A DNA stretch of 64,000 bases, from contig NW_024881587.1 in assembly GCF_019059575.1 (NCBI RefSeq), forward strand, positions 465,001-529,000. The letters are read 5' to 3'. The first letter of the stretch is position 1. Each line of letters opens with the position of its first letter. Shown in pieces: positions 1 through 10,559 of this stretch. The position numbers and the translations under genes were made by a program. Source of the stretch: Amphibalanus amphitrite (lineage: Eukaryota; Arthropoda; Thecostraca; Balanomorpha; Balanidae). Under the pieces are notes generated by a model, which had not been told where the DNA came from, searched no databases, and worked only from the letters and a program-made list of their open reading frames with translations.

Positions 1-1530
1 ATGCTGGCTGGCCTGTAAGGACCCACATTAGCCTCTGAGGGCCCCCGCACTGGATTCTGAAGACCCGATGCCGGCCTCTAAGAGCCCGCATCGGCCTCTG
101 GGGGCCCATCTTGGCCTTTGAGGGCCCTCCGCCGCTGGTCTCTGGTGTCCAACGCCGGCCCATGCCGGCCTTTTAGGGCCCCACACTGACCTCTGAGGGC
201 CCCATGCTGGCCTGTAAGGACCCACATTAGCCTCTGAGGGCCCCCGCACTGGATTCTGAAGACCCAATGCCGGCCGCTCAGGGCCCGCATCAGCGTCTGA
301 GGGCCCATTTTGGCCTTTGAGGGCCCTCCGCTGGCCTCTGGGGTTCAACGCCGGCCCATGCTGGTCTTTTAGGGCCCCACACTGACCTCTGAGGGCCCCA
401 TGCTGGTCTGTAAAGACACACATTAGCCTTTGTGGGCCCCGCACTGTATTCTGAAGACCCGATGCCGGCATCTAAGGGCCCGCATCATCCTCTGAGGGCC
501 CATCTTGGCTTTTGAGGGCCCTCTGCTGGCCTCTGGGGTCCAACACCGGCCAATGCCAGTCTTTTAGGGTCCCATTCTGACCTTTGAGGGCCCATGCTGG
601 CCTGTAAGGGCTCACATTAGCCTTTGAGGCCCCCCTGGATTCATTAGACCCGGTGCCGGCCTCTAAGGGTCAGCATCGGCTTATGAGGGCCCATCTTGGA
701 CTTTGAGGGCCTTCTGTTGGCCTCTGGGGTCCAACGCCGGCCCATGCCGGTCTTTTAGGGCCCCACACTGACCTCTGAGGGCCCGTGCTGGCCTGTAAGG
801 ACCCACCTTAGTCTCTGAGGGCCCGCACGGGCTTCTGAAGACCCGATGCCGGCCGCTCAGGGCCCGCATCGGCGTCTGAGGGCCCATCTTGGCCTTTGAG
901 GACCCTCCGCTGGCCTCTGGGGTCCAACACCGGCCCATGCCGGTCTTTTAGGGTCCTATTCTGACCTTCGAGGGCCCCATGCTGGCCTGTAAGGGCTCAC
1001 ATTAGCCTCTGAGGGCCCCCACACTGGATTCTGAAGACCCGATGCCGGCCTCTAAGGGCCCGCATCGGTCTCTGAGGGCCCATCTTGGCCTTTGACGGCC
1101 CTCTATTGGCCTCTGGGATCCAACGCCGGCCCATGTCGGTCTTTTAGAGTCCCACGGTAACCTCTGAGGGCTCCATGCTGGCCTGTAAGGACCCACATTA
1201 GCCTTTGAGTGCCCAATTCGGTCTCTGATGGTCTCAAACTGCCCTTTGCAGGCCCTGTACTGGTCTCTGATGGCCCTAAACTGGCCCCTATGGGCCCAAA
1301 CCAGCCTCTAAATGTCCCACACCGGCCTTTGATGGCCCTATTATGTTCTCTGGGGGGGGGGGGGGCTCAAGCCTTACCTTTGGGCGTCACGCACTTGCCT
1401 CTGAAGGCCCACATCAGCCTCTGGGGCCCTACCTGGGGCCTTTGAGGCCCTTCGCTGGCCCTTGGGTCCAACGCCGGCCTCTGGTGGGTCTGACACCGTA
1501 CTCTAAGGGCCCCATTGCAGCCTCTAGGCG
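1..1530. repeat. Higher-order GC-rich satellite (about 195-bp unit made of 20-22-bp monomers)
   Basis: The phrase ATGCTGGCCTGTAAGG and close variants recur near 204, 400, 594, 785, 979 and 1175, giving a period of 191-196 bp. Each period contains about nine degenerate monomers of the form GGGCCC-N6-TGGCCTCTGA. From about 1200 to 1530 the monomers continue but the 195-bp order is lost, as expected at the decayed edge of an array. A 14-base G run sits at 1352-1365. The long open frames here follow from the repeat composition and are not genes. The array runs off the left edge of the window. Confidence 0.9.
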
Positions 1531-2587
1531 ATAGGTATCGCCGAAGCGCTATCGATGGGCCCATAAGTGTAGGAACCATGGGTGCAGTGGGCGCAGTTGC
1601 ACCAACAATAATTCTGCAGTGGGTGCAGACAATGTATTCTGCATCCACAGTAATCTGGAACAAAACCCCCTTTTCTCAGCAACACTACTTTCCATGCAGC
1701 ACGACAAATTTAGGATATTTGGCCCACTATCCATCTTCCGAAGTATTGGCTACTGTAATGGCCTTCAAAACTTGCATTTGTGCTCAAGTAAAAAAAAAAA
1801 GAAAAAAGATGAAACGGAACACATGTGATTGAACAGTGAACAGATACCGATGACCCATAGCTCGGGGTTACATGAGCAGAGTTAATACGCATTACAAACG
1901 GACTACAATGGTGAGCGAATATGGAAAATCCGTTCCTGATACGCATTTACTTGCTCATGTAACCCCGGTAACTGTCAAAAGTTTTAGCACGATGATCTTA
2001 GAAAATGGCAAAGTTAGCCGCGCCGCCTTTACTTTTGCGGTAGTCCATTCACAGTTGCGTGAATTATTGACAATATCAATGTTTCAAAATGCACTTATCG
2101 GTACCTTTTCGACATGGTACACCCTCAAAGCTCGCATTTCGCAATGAGCCTCCTCTCGGGTGCCGCTCACTACCCCCCCCCCCCCCGCTTCACCGGCCAT
2201 GGCCTGGATTTCTGCACCCGTGCACTACGTCCGTGGGCCCCTTTAAGCTAGCACCGGGCCCCCCGGGTCAGCGCAGGGGCCCCTTTGACAAGTTGGCCCC
2301 CCCCAAACTCCAAGTCTGCGACCGCCCCTGAGCTTTCTGCGTTGGCGCTAGCCACGGAATAACATTGCACATTGTGCATTGTAAAGGCATCTCCACTGGG
2401 TAATACTTTTCCAGGACAACAATAATAATATAACTTATAATTAATAATTTAATCTTCATTTATCGGATAATTATAAATGGTAATATTGATATTGAAGTAA
2501 ATGCGAAGCTCCACCAGGCAACCAGCGAAGTTCTAATATCGCAACGAGGGAAACAATAACTCAGCACTTACCTGCTTTCGCTGGCAG
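1531..2587. other. Non-coding stretch before the fibrinogen exon
   Basis: Apart from the small palindromic element at 1864-1966 I see no gene. There is a 14-base C run at 2173-2186. A C/G-rich patch at 2190-2335 ends in CGACCGCCCCTG, which resembles the terminus of some hAT-type miniature elements, but no matching second end was found. The last part (2340-2587) is AT-rich and reads as an intron ending in the acceptor TTTCGCTGGCAG. Confidence 0.5.
1864..1966. mobile_element. Short palindromic MITE, copy 1
   Basis: The 103-bp segment starts GGGGTTACATGAGCA and ends TGCTCATGTAACCCC, a 15-bp perfect terminal inverted repeat with weaker pairing further inside. Its right arm, read in reverse, matches the left arm of the element at 9524-9609 for about 40 bases, so this is a dispersed family. 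It has no coding capacity. Confidence 0.65.
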
Positions 2588-2933
2588 CTGTTTCGAGTCC
2601 AACTTGAACGGCGAGTACCACACGCGGCCGCGTGACAACGACCACTACCACGGCATCATCTGGGAGCTGTGGAAGGGCGACTACTCGCTGAAGTCGTCCG
2701 AGATGAAGGTGCGCGCCATGTCGTACGTCAGGGAGCCGGCGCTGGCGGACGGGTCGGGCGGCACCGCGCCGCCGTCGCCGCCGCCGGCCGACCCGGCCGG
2801 GCCGTCCGGGCAGCTGGGTGTCGGCACGACGAGCGGTCCAGCGCCGACCGCCGCCGAGCCGCCCGTCACCGAGGCCGCTCCGCCGGACGTCAGCACGCCG
2901 GTAGATCTGGGCGTGGAGCCGCTGAACGCGTGA
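2588..2933 (+). CDS. Terminal exon of a fibrinogen-related (techylectin-like) protein
   Basis: The exon begins after the acceptor CTGGCAG. One base is carried over, then the frame reads CFESNLNGEYH and later GIIWELWKGDYSLKSSEMK, ending with TGA at 2931-2933. These are the last-cysteine, NLNG and W..W.G..YSLK..MK signatures at the C-terminal end of fibrinogen-like (FReD) domains, which in arthropods make secreted lectins (techylectins, ixoderins) that bind acetylated sugars on microbes. After the domain there is an unusual tail of about 60 residues rich in Pro, Ala, Gly and Thr with no cysteine. Earlier exons are not visible and must lie upstream of the window or be too short to see. The exon is far GC-richer than its flanks. 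The domain call is firm; function is inferred from the family. Confidence 0.8.
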
Positions 2934-3922
2934 GACGGCCCGCGTACCACAGCCGGCGACCGGGCGGCCGCACCGCGGGCGCCAGAATCAGCATACCATA
3001 ACACAGACAGGAGCACAGCTCGCTAAAATGGAACGGAACAGCCCGACAGACGACAACTTTAATGTAAATAAGCGTCTTACACCTGTATCAACACCATATA
3101 CTGTTATATCGCGTTTTGCTGACCCTCTTAGGCGTCATATTCGTGCGCATGCATGTTTTCGCTGTGCGACCTATTGACAGCCCATACCATTTCCGTTATT
3201 ACCATATCACTGTTTCTATTAGCCATGATATGCCCAACTTCAACAGGCAGATCGAGGCAAGTCGATCGGGTCAATAAGACCAAGAGATTTGTCAACTCAC
3301 TCATCAGTGTAGCTTTTCATTGACATGTTTTGCATGTTATTGGTGTTAAACTTGTGCTTAGGTAGCGCACTGTTTATGAAGAACTTCATGCCGGTTACGC
3401 ACATGTGTCTGAATCTGAATAGTGTATAAAGTATAGAACAATCTATGCTTGTGAATTTGTCTGCGTGGTTGTGTGGATCGAGGCAAAACAACGTTTGAAG
3501 ATCGCCATGAACGCAGCAAGTTACACTGAAACACTCAGGAATGCGTACCACGTATTGTATTACAGCATTACAGAAATAGACACTGTACTGCACATTTGCA
3601 CTATGAACGTTAGGGACACCGGGATCTCTGAATTACTATCCAACGTCCTATCACCACGCTTTCTTCGCCCACCGATAGCAATGTTTTCGGGCAGGGACGG
3701 CGGGGGGGGGGGGGGGAAGGACAGGACTGCCTCTATCGCCACATGTCTACAACACCAAAAAAAAAAAACTGAAAGGTGCACCAGCTCAGCTTCATCTCAG
3801 AAGCGCAGGCAGTTGCCGGGAGGAGCACCCAAGCACCCATTTTTCTCCCGTCGTTTGTCCGTGATATTGGTGCGCTCATGGTCTCTTCTGACATTATGAG
3901 CCTGAAACATAGATGAAACGTG
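2934..3922. other. 3' flank of the fibrinogen gene, no other gene
   Basis: This should include the 3' UTR of the preceding exon, but no clear AATAAA is placed close to the stop codon. A G run at 3702-3717 and an A run near 3759 stand out. The open frames across them are low-complexity and match no family I know. Confidence 0.4.
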
Positions 3923-4133
3923 CTATAGTTCGTTTTTTTTTAAGTTCGACCCTCACTGTAATCGTCTCTTTGAACACAGCACGAGAATTGCTAGCTGAAT
4001 TGCTGAGAAAACTGGTTAGCGCACATTATATTGGAGTAATTACGGAGCGAGCGAAGCGAGCGGAGTCTTACGTAGAATACGGAAATTTCTGAGTATGAGC
4101 AGCCGGCCGGCCGTGGTCACGATTCTGCGACGC

Positions 4134-5815
4134 TTATATCTCAGCAACCACTTGACCGATTTACATGCGGTAATTTTTGTAGGGTAGCTTCATTCCTTCT
4201 ACCAAGCATTGGACGATTCCCGATGCATGTGGGTGACCCCTTATGCACGTGCCACGTGCAAAACGAAGAGGTGTCACTTTTGTAATTGTTGCAATATCTC
4301 GTAACTACTGGGCCGATTGCGCTGAAAGTTGGCATGTAGGTAGGCACCCACTAGGCAATGCATATCCATGTGCCAGAGTTGGGGTGCTGCTGCACGTGCG
4401 CACGTGCAGGGGTCGTTTCCAGATTTCGAGAACGGCTGGACCGATTGCGCTCAAATTTGGTACATGGTTAGGGACCAGTTAGTAGGGTGCCGTGCACAAG
4501 TCACTTAACCCGCGCCCTGCTGGGGGGGTGTTTGAACACCCCCCCTTGTCGTTTTCCGCGAATATCTCAAAAACGGCGGCGCGGAGCGCCGCCGTTTTTG
4601 GTACACCTTATCATACATCAATTCTACACATGTTGTGAAAATTTCAGACCAAGGTCATTCAAGGTCAGGTCACCAGGTCACTTGAAGTGACCTCACCTCA
4701 TAAAAACTTTCAAAGTCTGTCATAGCTACACCGAGTGACCGATCGCTTTGAAACTTTCAGCGATTGCTAAGAGCAATAGCATGTACAAAATGTATATCTC
4801 AGAATTTTGATATCGATCACCTAAGGTCAGGTCAATTTTGCGACCTCCCCATTATAAGTCAATGGGAGAAAATTGAAATGCGCCTCTTTTGGAAGAAAGA
4901 CATTATAAACACTCCCAAACACCGAATTACAAGTGGTTTAGACACACTGAACTTAAAAATGGTGTCCGTGACCCTTGTTTATGCCCTGAGGTCATCTTAG
5001 GTCACGAATGGTATCTAACAGTTTTTCGCAAATAACTTTTGATAGAGGCATGCTAGAGCGATGAAAACGCCTTAGATGTGTTCAGCTCGACGATACGGAT
5101 CGACTGATATGCAACATGACCCTTTCCGGTCAGGTCATGACCTTGACCTGAGGTCAAATTTTCAAGTTGACCTTTCAAGGTCAAGTTATAGTTCATTAGA
5201 TGCGTCTTGACGAGAGGAACACGATGCCGGTAAAAGTAAGCTCGTACAAGGCTTGGGTCAAAAGTTATTGCAGAAAAACTGTTTTAAAAAAAATCGGCTA
5301 TTTTTGCAGTTTTTGCCCCCTGCAGGCAAAACCGTTGACGTTAGGTCAAAGCTGAGAGAATTACTCAGAAAGGGCGTTAATAGGGCTATCGAATGCGCTT
5401 TTCCGCGGCGCTGTAGCTCTATTGGTTCCCGAGTTATGCGTTGGCTTCTTGGAAATTTTCGACATTCGACCTGGAAATCGGCGAAATTTTGCCTTCAATG
5501 ACCTCTGGTGACCTGACCTTTGACCTGACCAAAAAATTGACCGAAGTGATTTCGTCATTATTTTTTACGCTCTTTCGAACGCCGCCTTCCGCGTATCGCT
5601 ACGTGGCCCAGGAGCCGAGTTACAAGGGGGGGTGTTCAAACACCCCCCCCCCCAGCAGGGCGTGGAAATCCAGGACCCCCAGCAGGGCGCGGGTTAAGAC
5701 CCATTTTGCACGTGCGCACGTGCAGGGTGCCGCTTCCAGATCTCGAGAACGGCTGGACCGATTATGCTCAAATTTGGCACATCGCTAGAGACCGGTTAGT
5801 AGGGTGCCGTGCACA
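4134..5815. repeat. Degenerate ~130-bp tandem array with a TATCTC..AAC..GACCGAT motif, split by a later insertion
   Basis: Related units start near 4137, 4292, 4420 and 5736. Each pairs a TATCTC/GATTTCGAG start with CTGGACCGATT, then CAAATTTGG and a palindromic GCACGTGCGCACGTGC. The last left unit (about 4420-4504) and the first right unit (about 5700-5815) share GTGCCGTGCACAAGTCA, showing that the TTAA element at 4509-5693 split an existing array. Confidence 0.6.
4509..5693. mobile_element. TTAA-flanked ~1.2-kb element, CCCGCGCC family, copy A
   Basis: TTAA at 4505-4508 and 5694-5697 flanks termini CCCGCGCCCTGC and its reverse complement. Just inside each end is a G-run/C-run hairpin (GGGGTGTTTGAACACCCC and its near mirror). 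The interior is non-coding and full of AGGTCA/TGACCT hexamers. TTAA duplications are the hallmark of the piggyBac superfamily, so this is probably a non-autonomous piggyBac-like element. The transposase that moved it is not in the element. Confidence 0.7.
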
Positions 5816-5933
5816 AGTCAGTTGAGGTACCCCCTCGAAATTTCGCACGTGCAAGGCCCACCCTCTCGCTCGCTCCGTTAGTCGCCCCAAAAGGCGTTAT
5901 ACTGGTGAATAATAATTGCCTAATAACTTTTAA

Positions 5934-6400
5934 AGGGACCCTCCCACCTTAACATTAGATTTGAGTTGAGATAGCCAAAATGGGGTCCCTGGCTCACAAT
6001 TACCGGTTTCGGCACTCACAACATCGAGAAATGCCTTAAATCGGAAATATTGAATTTCAAAATTGCAGCATTTTGATTCAGAGGGGCTAATGCATAGGAA
6101 TACCCCTCTGAATGTGTGACGTCATCGCAGATATCTAACGATTTTTAAATGTTTGACTAAAACGTTTTGTAGCACGCAATGGTATATGCTGCTTTGCGCG
6201 CAACAAATGCCGCACTTTCAAATAAAGTCGCTAGGAACAGCGGAGATCCCAAAAAGTAAACAAAAGTAAAAGTCTAATATCTTCAAACCGGTGAATATTT
6301 TTTGATGAAATTTGGTAGATATTCGTTTTTGCTCTTTCTGAACCGAGCGACATCACTTTCATGCCAATTCATTAACTTTTTTGAAGGTGGGAGGGTCCCT
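5934..6400. mobile_element. TTAA-flanked MITE with AGGGACCCTCCCACCTT ends
   Basis: The termini AGGGACCCTCCCACCTT (from 5934) and AAGGTGGGAGGGTCCCT (to 6400) are perfect inverted repeats flanked by TTAA at 5930-5933 and 6401-6404. The 467-bp AT-rich interior shows no coding. It sits inside the larger 3923-6693 element. Confidence 0.65.
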
Positions 6401-6916
6401 TTAAACGCCGATAATATACCGTCATGTTAGACCCCCTGCAATTTACTGATAAGGTCTGTTATCATTCCTGGCAAGTCGTCTATCCCTGTGGTTTTGTAAG
6501 CATAGGCAAATACGAGCTGCAAGTCTGGGAAAATACATATCAGGTAGAAATAATTTTGATGAATTTGATCGTCTGTGAAATCAATGTGCACCAACCAGTT
6601 TTCTCAGTAATTCAGCCAGCAATTCTCGTGCAAAAAGACGTGTTCAAAAAGACGTTTACAGTGAGGGTCGAACTTAGAAAAAACGAACTATAGTCACTTA
6701 CCACTTACACAGAAGGTACAATATACTTTCGACTTTGGCTTAGCTACCCGCCACCCAGATACTGAGTCTTTACAATAAAAGCGAATCGCCAAGATCGATT
6801 CTCTGAAACTGAACAGCTAACTTCGCGGCGGTAAGCGCATTTCGCAATTACTTTGAGGAATTACAAAATGACATCGCCAACCAGATGCACTGGTGTATGT
6901 CTAATGTATGAGTCAA

Positions 6917-8115
6917 TTTGTATTTGTATTTGCCATCGTAGAGCGGTCCACTCAAAGTGTGGCTATTAAGCTCCGAGTCAAACATGGTCGCTGTCATGGA
7001 TAAAAAAAAAAAACACACACACACACACACACGCACTCCTACACGGTACACAGGGCTACCCCTGTGCTGTGGCGGCCACGGCTGTCGGAACGGTCACGTT
7101 CGGTGGAGATCCAGCAGGCGTCTTTTCACGGTACGTGAAAAACGCTGCTGGCTAAGCGGTGTCAGGTCACTCGACAGCTGGTTGTAGAGGGCAGGTGCCC
7201 TCGAGCAAAAGCGTCTCTTGCCGGTCTCGGTGTTGGACCTCGGCACGTAGAGCTGCCCGTCCTGCCTCGTGCGCCGGGACCGCCGGTCACCGTTGCACAC
7301 GAATGCAGCCGCCAGTGACTCGGGCTCGCCACCAGCAATCACCTTGTGCGCCAGACACAGTGTACGGTGGTCGGCCATGTGCTGAGCGGGCAGCCAGCCA
7401 AGTTTCCCGCGCAGGTCACTAACATGATCAAATTTTCTCTTACCAAAAATGACTCGTGCAGCAAAGTTCAGTACCTTTTGAATTCTGTCAATGTTTTTCT
7501 TAGTGCCGTTGCCGTAGACGGAAAGGCAGTATGTGACCTGCGAGAGAACCAAGGCGGCTACAAGTGTCTTGATGACACCGACAGGCAGGACGTGACGGAC
7601 ATGTGACAGCGCGACAAGAGTACCGCTGCATCGCCTGCCGACGACACCCACGTGACTGTCCCATGATAATTTCTGGTCGAAAATAACGCCAAGATTTTTT
7701 ACCTCGCGGCAAGGTACGAGGTCAGTGTTGCGGAAGGCAATTTTGATGTCTGGAAGGCCCGCGCAAATGTTGACCTGTTCCGAGAGTGATGAGCTGTGCG
7801 TTTACTTTAAGGGCGTTTGCGCAGAACCACTGATCCAAAGCAGTCAATGAGTTTTCCATGCTATGATTAACAGCCGAAAGTTCGTTCTTTTTGCCAGAGA
7901 CAATCACCTGGGTGTCGTCAGCGTACTGCACGACACTTGCACCCGCAGCGAACAGTGACATGTCATTTGCAAACACGGTAAACAAGAGGGGGCCCAGGGC
8001 AGACCCTGGGCCAAGCCAGCCTCAATGAGTCAATGACGTGGCGAGCCAGCTTGCAATTCACCCACCACTTTCGAATGTGTGACACAATCCATTTGCTGAT
8101 GCTGTGGCGAAAAAC
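6917..8115 (-). pseudogene. 5'-truncated CR1-like LINE: reverse transcriptase C-terminal half
   Basis: Read on the minus strand, the fragment starts near 8115 with a degraded stretch before the GPLLF region, then has the catalytic VVQYADDTQVIVSG near 7930. A break near 7720 changes frame, and the C-terminal part (7094-7651) carries LNFAARVIFGKRK and LGWLPAQ, followed by a stop at 7094. YADDTQ and a C-terminal thumb of this kind are typical of the CR1/L2/Rex group of non-LTR retrotransposons. The 3' end reaches a short (TACAAA)n tail on the minus strand at 6917-6932. No endonuclease is present, so this is a dead copy. Confidence 0.75.
7003..7032. repeat. A run followed by (CA)n microsatellite
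   Basis: Twelve A bases run into alternating CA dinucleotides up to ACGCAC. It lies in the 3' region of the CR1-like LINE. Confidence 0.9.
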
Positions 8116-8879
8116 TTCCCGTCGCCGATGCCGCGCTGGTCATGGTGATGATGCCGTGGCGACGCTTTCCACTAAACCTGGAAAATAAGAGCTAATGTAA
8201 CAGCAGTGAAATGCTAGCACACAAACCCACAACCCAGAGGCGATGTACACAAGAAACAGATGGACCATGTAAGATGTCCCCTCTTCACTACACCCTCGGC
8301 CACGTCAGGGAAAAGGATTGTCGCATGCTCAGACACTTTAGTTATTTCTCGAGCCTTTCAGCCGCGCTAACGTTCTAATTCATTCGGAGTATCACACGAC
8401 TGAGCTATCCCAAATCAACGTAATAAATATATTGCTTGCACCTACCACAAAAATACGCACTTGTGCTCACCTTAAGCCATTGTCAGTTATCAGAACATCA
8501 CTCTCCAACATGTATTATACCGTCTCACTGAACCCTTCAACATTCAATCCTACACGTCATTCTTTCCCTGCAGCCAACGTCTGAACGGCCATCTGGTACT
8601 CACCGTCTCACCCTGGACCAAGGAGGTCGCCGTCGGGGCGGCAGCACGCTCCTCCAGCGGCCAGCCGTTATGCAGAGGTGACCCGGTCATCATAGGCGGC
8701 GGAACGCTTGGAGACAATGGGGGGCACCGACTAGAGGGGTCAAACCTAGGGTATCCCAAATTCGTGCTTTCTCATCGGATTTAGGCCACTTATTTTTCGT
8801 CACAGCCCTGGCACGATGAATATTACAAAAAAAAACGAAAAAAACAGAAATGGTACCCCACCCATCCCATGCTTTTGTA
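8116..8879. other. Unique sequence, no supported gene
   Basis: I see no domain, splice-bounded exon or inverted repeat I could defend here. Open frames on either strand are short and carry no known motif. Confidence 0.4.
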
Positions 8880-9417
8880 TTTTAGTTCGTTTTTTTTTTT
8901 TCAAAAGGACTCTGGCTCTAAGCACGTTTTTCGTAAAAGCACGCGTTTTAGCGAGCAAAACGAGCAAAAACTTAACCTGAGAAACTCGAACGTCGCCTTA
9001 TTTTAACATGTGAAGAATTCCCAATAATTTCCATACGTGCATTTTGGAACCAAATATGAGAACAGTGGTGACGTCATGCTGGCGAACTTGTATTGCAATG
9101 TAACGTATAACTATCATGGACGAAACCGCTTACTCGATTACAACCTCGGCAACAGTGAAAAACGAAGTTTCCCCCAAATTCGTCGAAACTGTGTCCCATC
9201 GTACGGACATTGGGTGCCTGCTGCCACCAGTGACGTCATCATAGTATGCTGATTTTTCAAGACACAATTTCCGGGTACTTACCGTGCACAATTTGAAATC
9301 GAATATTTTTTCGGTAAGAAATTCTTGGCCAGACGCTGAAGCTGCCAAAACTCACGTGAGAGCTTCGATCAGGAACTTGGAGCCAGCGTCCTTTTGAAAA
9401 AAAAAAACGAACTATAG
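8880..9417. mobile_element. 538-bp MITE with CTATAGTTCG-type ends
   Basis: The left end TTTTAGTTCG-T(n)-CAAAAGGACTCTGGCTC and the right end pair over about 40 bp. The right terminus is the same CTATAGTTCG(T)n found at both ends of the 3923-6693 element, but the subterminal sequence differs, so it is a distinct subfamily. No coding is seen. Confidence 0.65.
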
Positions 9418-9523
9418 TTTGTTGCCCCTCAGTTTGCTCCACCAGACGTTGAGAAAGCTTGCTTCTTTACATCCGCGGCTGGTAGATCACCCGACCCAGA
9501 TTCGGGTCGGTGTGACAGGGACC

Positions 9524-9609
9524 AGGGTTCCATGAGCAAAGCAAACACGTATTAGGAACGGATTCACCGCTAATGCGAAATAAGAGCGCATTACCGACTC
9601 ATGTAACCA
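9524..9609. mobile_element. Short palindromic MITE, copy 2 (opposite orientation to copy 1)
   Basis: The left arm GGGTTCCATGAGCAAAG continues through TATTAGGAACGGATT and matches the reversed right arm of the element at 1864-1966. The right arm ends in GACTCATGTAACC. The loop region differs between copies. Confidence 0.6.
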
Positions 9610-9644
9610 CCTTCAGAAAAACAACCACCTAAAAATAAACTTAT

Positions 9645-9887
9645 GCCCATCTGCACTGGACCGCATACAGTCCCGACCTGTCCGGCCTGGATTTCTCGTT
9701 CTGGCCCCAAGCTTTGGATCGCGTGGTGGAATCGGAGCCGGAAACAATCAAAGAACTGAAAAAGGTCGTGGAGGACTTCGCCAGAAGCATAAGTGAGGAG
9801 CAGCTAAGGAAGATGGCACGGCACACACGGCGCCGGGCTGAGCCGTGGGTGGCGGGGCGAGGTGGTTACTTTGAGCACCTTCTGTAG
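9645..9887 (+). pseudogene. C-terminal fragment of a Tc1/mariner-type (DDE_3) transposase
   Basis: An 80-codon open stretch reads HWTAYSPDLSGLDFSFW, then ETIKELKKVVEDFARSIS, and ends GGYFEHLL before TAG at 9885-9887. The YSPDL-x-LDF-x-W catalytic-loop motif and a terminal GG-x-FE are features of mariner/Tc1-like transposases. Upstream catalytic parts and terminal repeats are missing, so it is a relic. In the usual motif a Pro or Asn precedes the L-D; here it is Gly, consistent with decay. Confidence 0.6.
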
Positions 9888-10559
9888 GAGACACAAGTGG
9901 CAAGCGGTGATCGCGATGATGTCATCATAAATGATATAACCTCCTAAAAATGCATTGAGTGATTTGATAACGTGAGATGAAAACATATCTTTCTGGTGCC
10001 TGCCTACTTTGTTCCATTCATTAATGAACACCCGGCCCCGTTCGCCACATTAAATGATGCAAGACGTCAGCACACACACAGCTATACAGTCATGCACTGA
10101 GCCAAGTTGAAGAGCGTCTGCAACATTTTCTGGTCCTCCGGGCCGGATCATCCCGGCCAGAAGTGAGAAGTCAGAGGAAGAGGTCCAGGGGAACAGCCCG
10201 CAGTAGCAGCCCGCGCCAGTGTTCGTCAAGTGGTACCAATGCGCCCCCTGCGATGCGATCTCCAAGTGAATGAAGGCTGATGGAAGATCCACAGAACAGA
10301 AGGTGCCGCAGAACAGGGTCGACGGCGGAATGAAGGGAGGAAGAGCCGCCGATGAGCTGAAGGTCCTGAAACTGCAGCATGGTCACAAGGCGGCCGTGCC
10401 TCGTACCTGTAACAAGGTTGAGGTACAGTTCGCCCCAAGTGCAAACGAAGAACAACTTAGAAAGCGGCTTGAGACCCTGACTGAACACGGCGCTGGAATG
10501 CTTCCTGGAGACAAACGGTGATTAGGTATGTGGAGAAGGTGTAGGAAGTGTGTGAGCTA
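9888..10559. other. Flank upstream of the Bel/Pao remnant, possibly its 5' untranslated region
   Basis: I found no long terminal repeat pair and no domain. A short + strand frame at 10270-10521 is rich in Lys and Glu and could belong to the gag N-terminal region, but nothing confirms this. Confidence 0.3.

Larger units (their letters stand above)
3923..6693. mobile_element. Composite terminal-inverted-repeat element with CTATAGTTCG ends
   Basis: The left end (3923-4025) is the reverse complement of the right end (about 6585-6693) over roughly 105 bp with small gaps. Both outer termini read CTATAGTTCGTTTTTTT. The interior has no transposase; it holds a degenerate ~130-bp tandem array and two other elements (4509-5693 and 5934-6400). 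A second element with the same terminus lies at 8880-9417. This is best read as a non-autonomous DNA transposon of unknown superfamily that served as a landing site for younger insertions. Confidence 0.7.

Noticed and set aside
28..1200. Several long Gly/Pro/Arg-rich open frames on the minus strand
   Set aside because: They lie wholly in the 195-bp satellite, and the peptides simply translate the repeat.
2190..2335. hAT-type terminus ending CGCCCCTG
   Set aside because: Only one end is visible; no partner end or 8-bp duplication was found.
3465..3899. 144-codon frame across a G run and an A run
   Set aside because: Low complexity, no domain, and the frame depends on homopolymer length.
9481..9520. 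CGACCCAGATTCGGGTCGG hairpin as a tRNA or regulatory arm
   Set aside because: No cloverleaf can be built around it.
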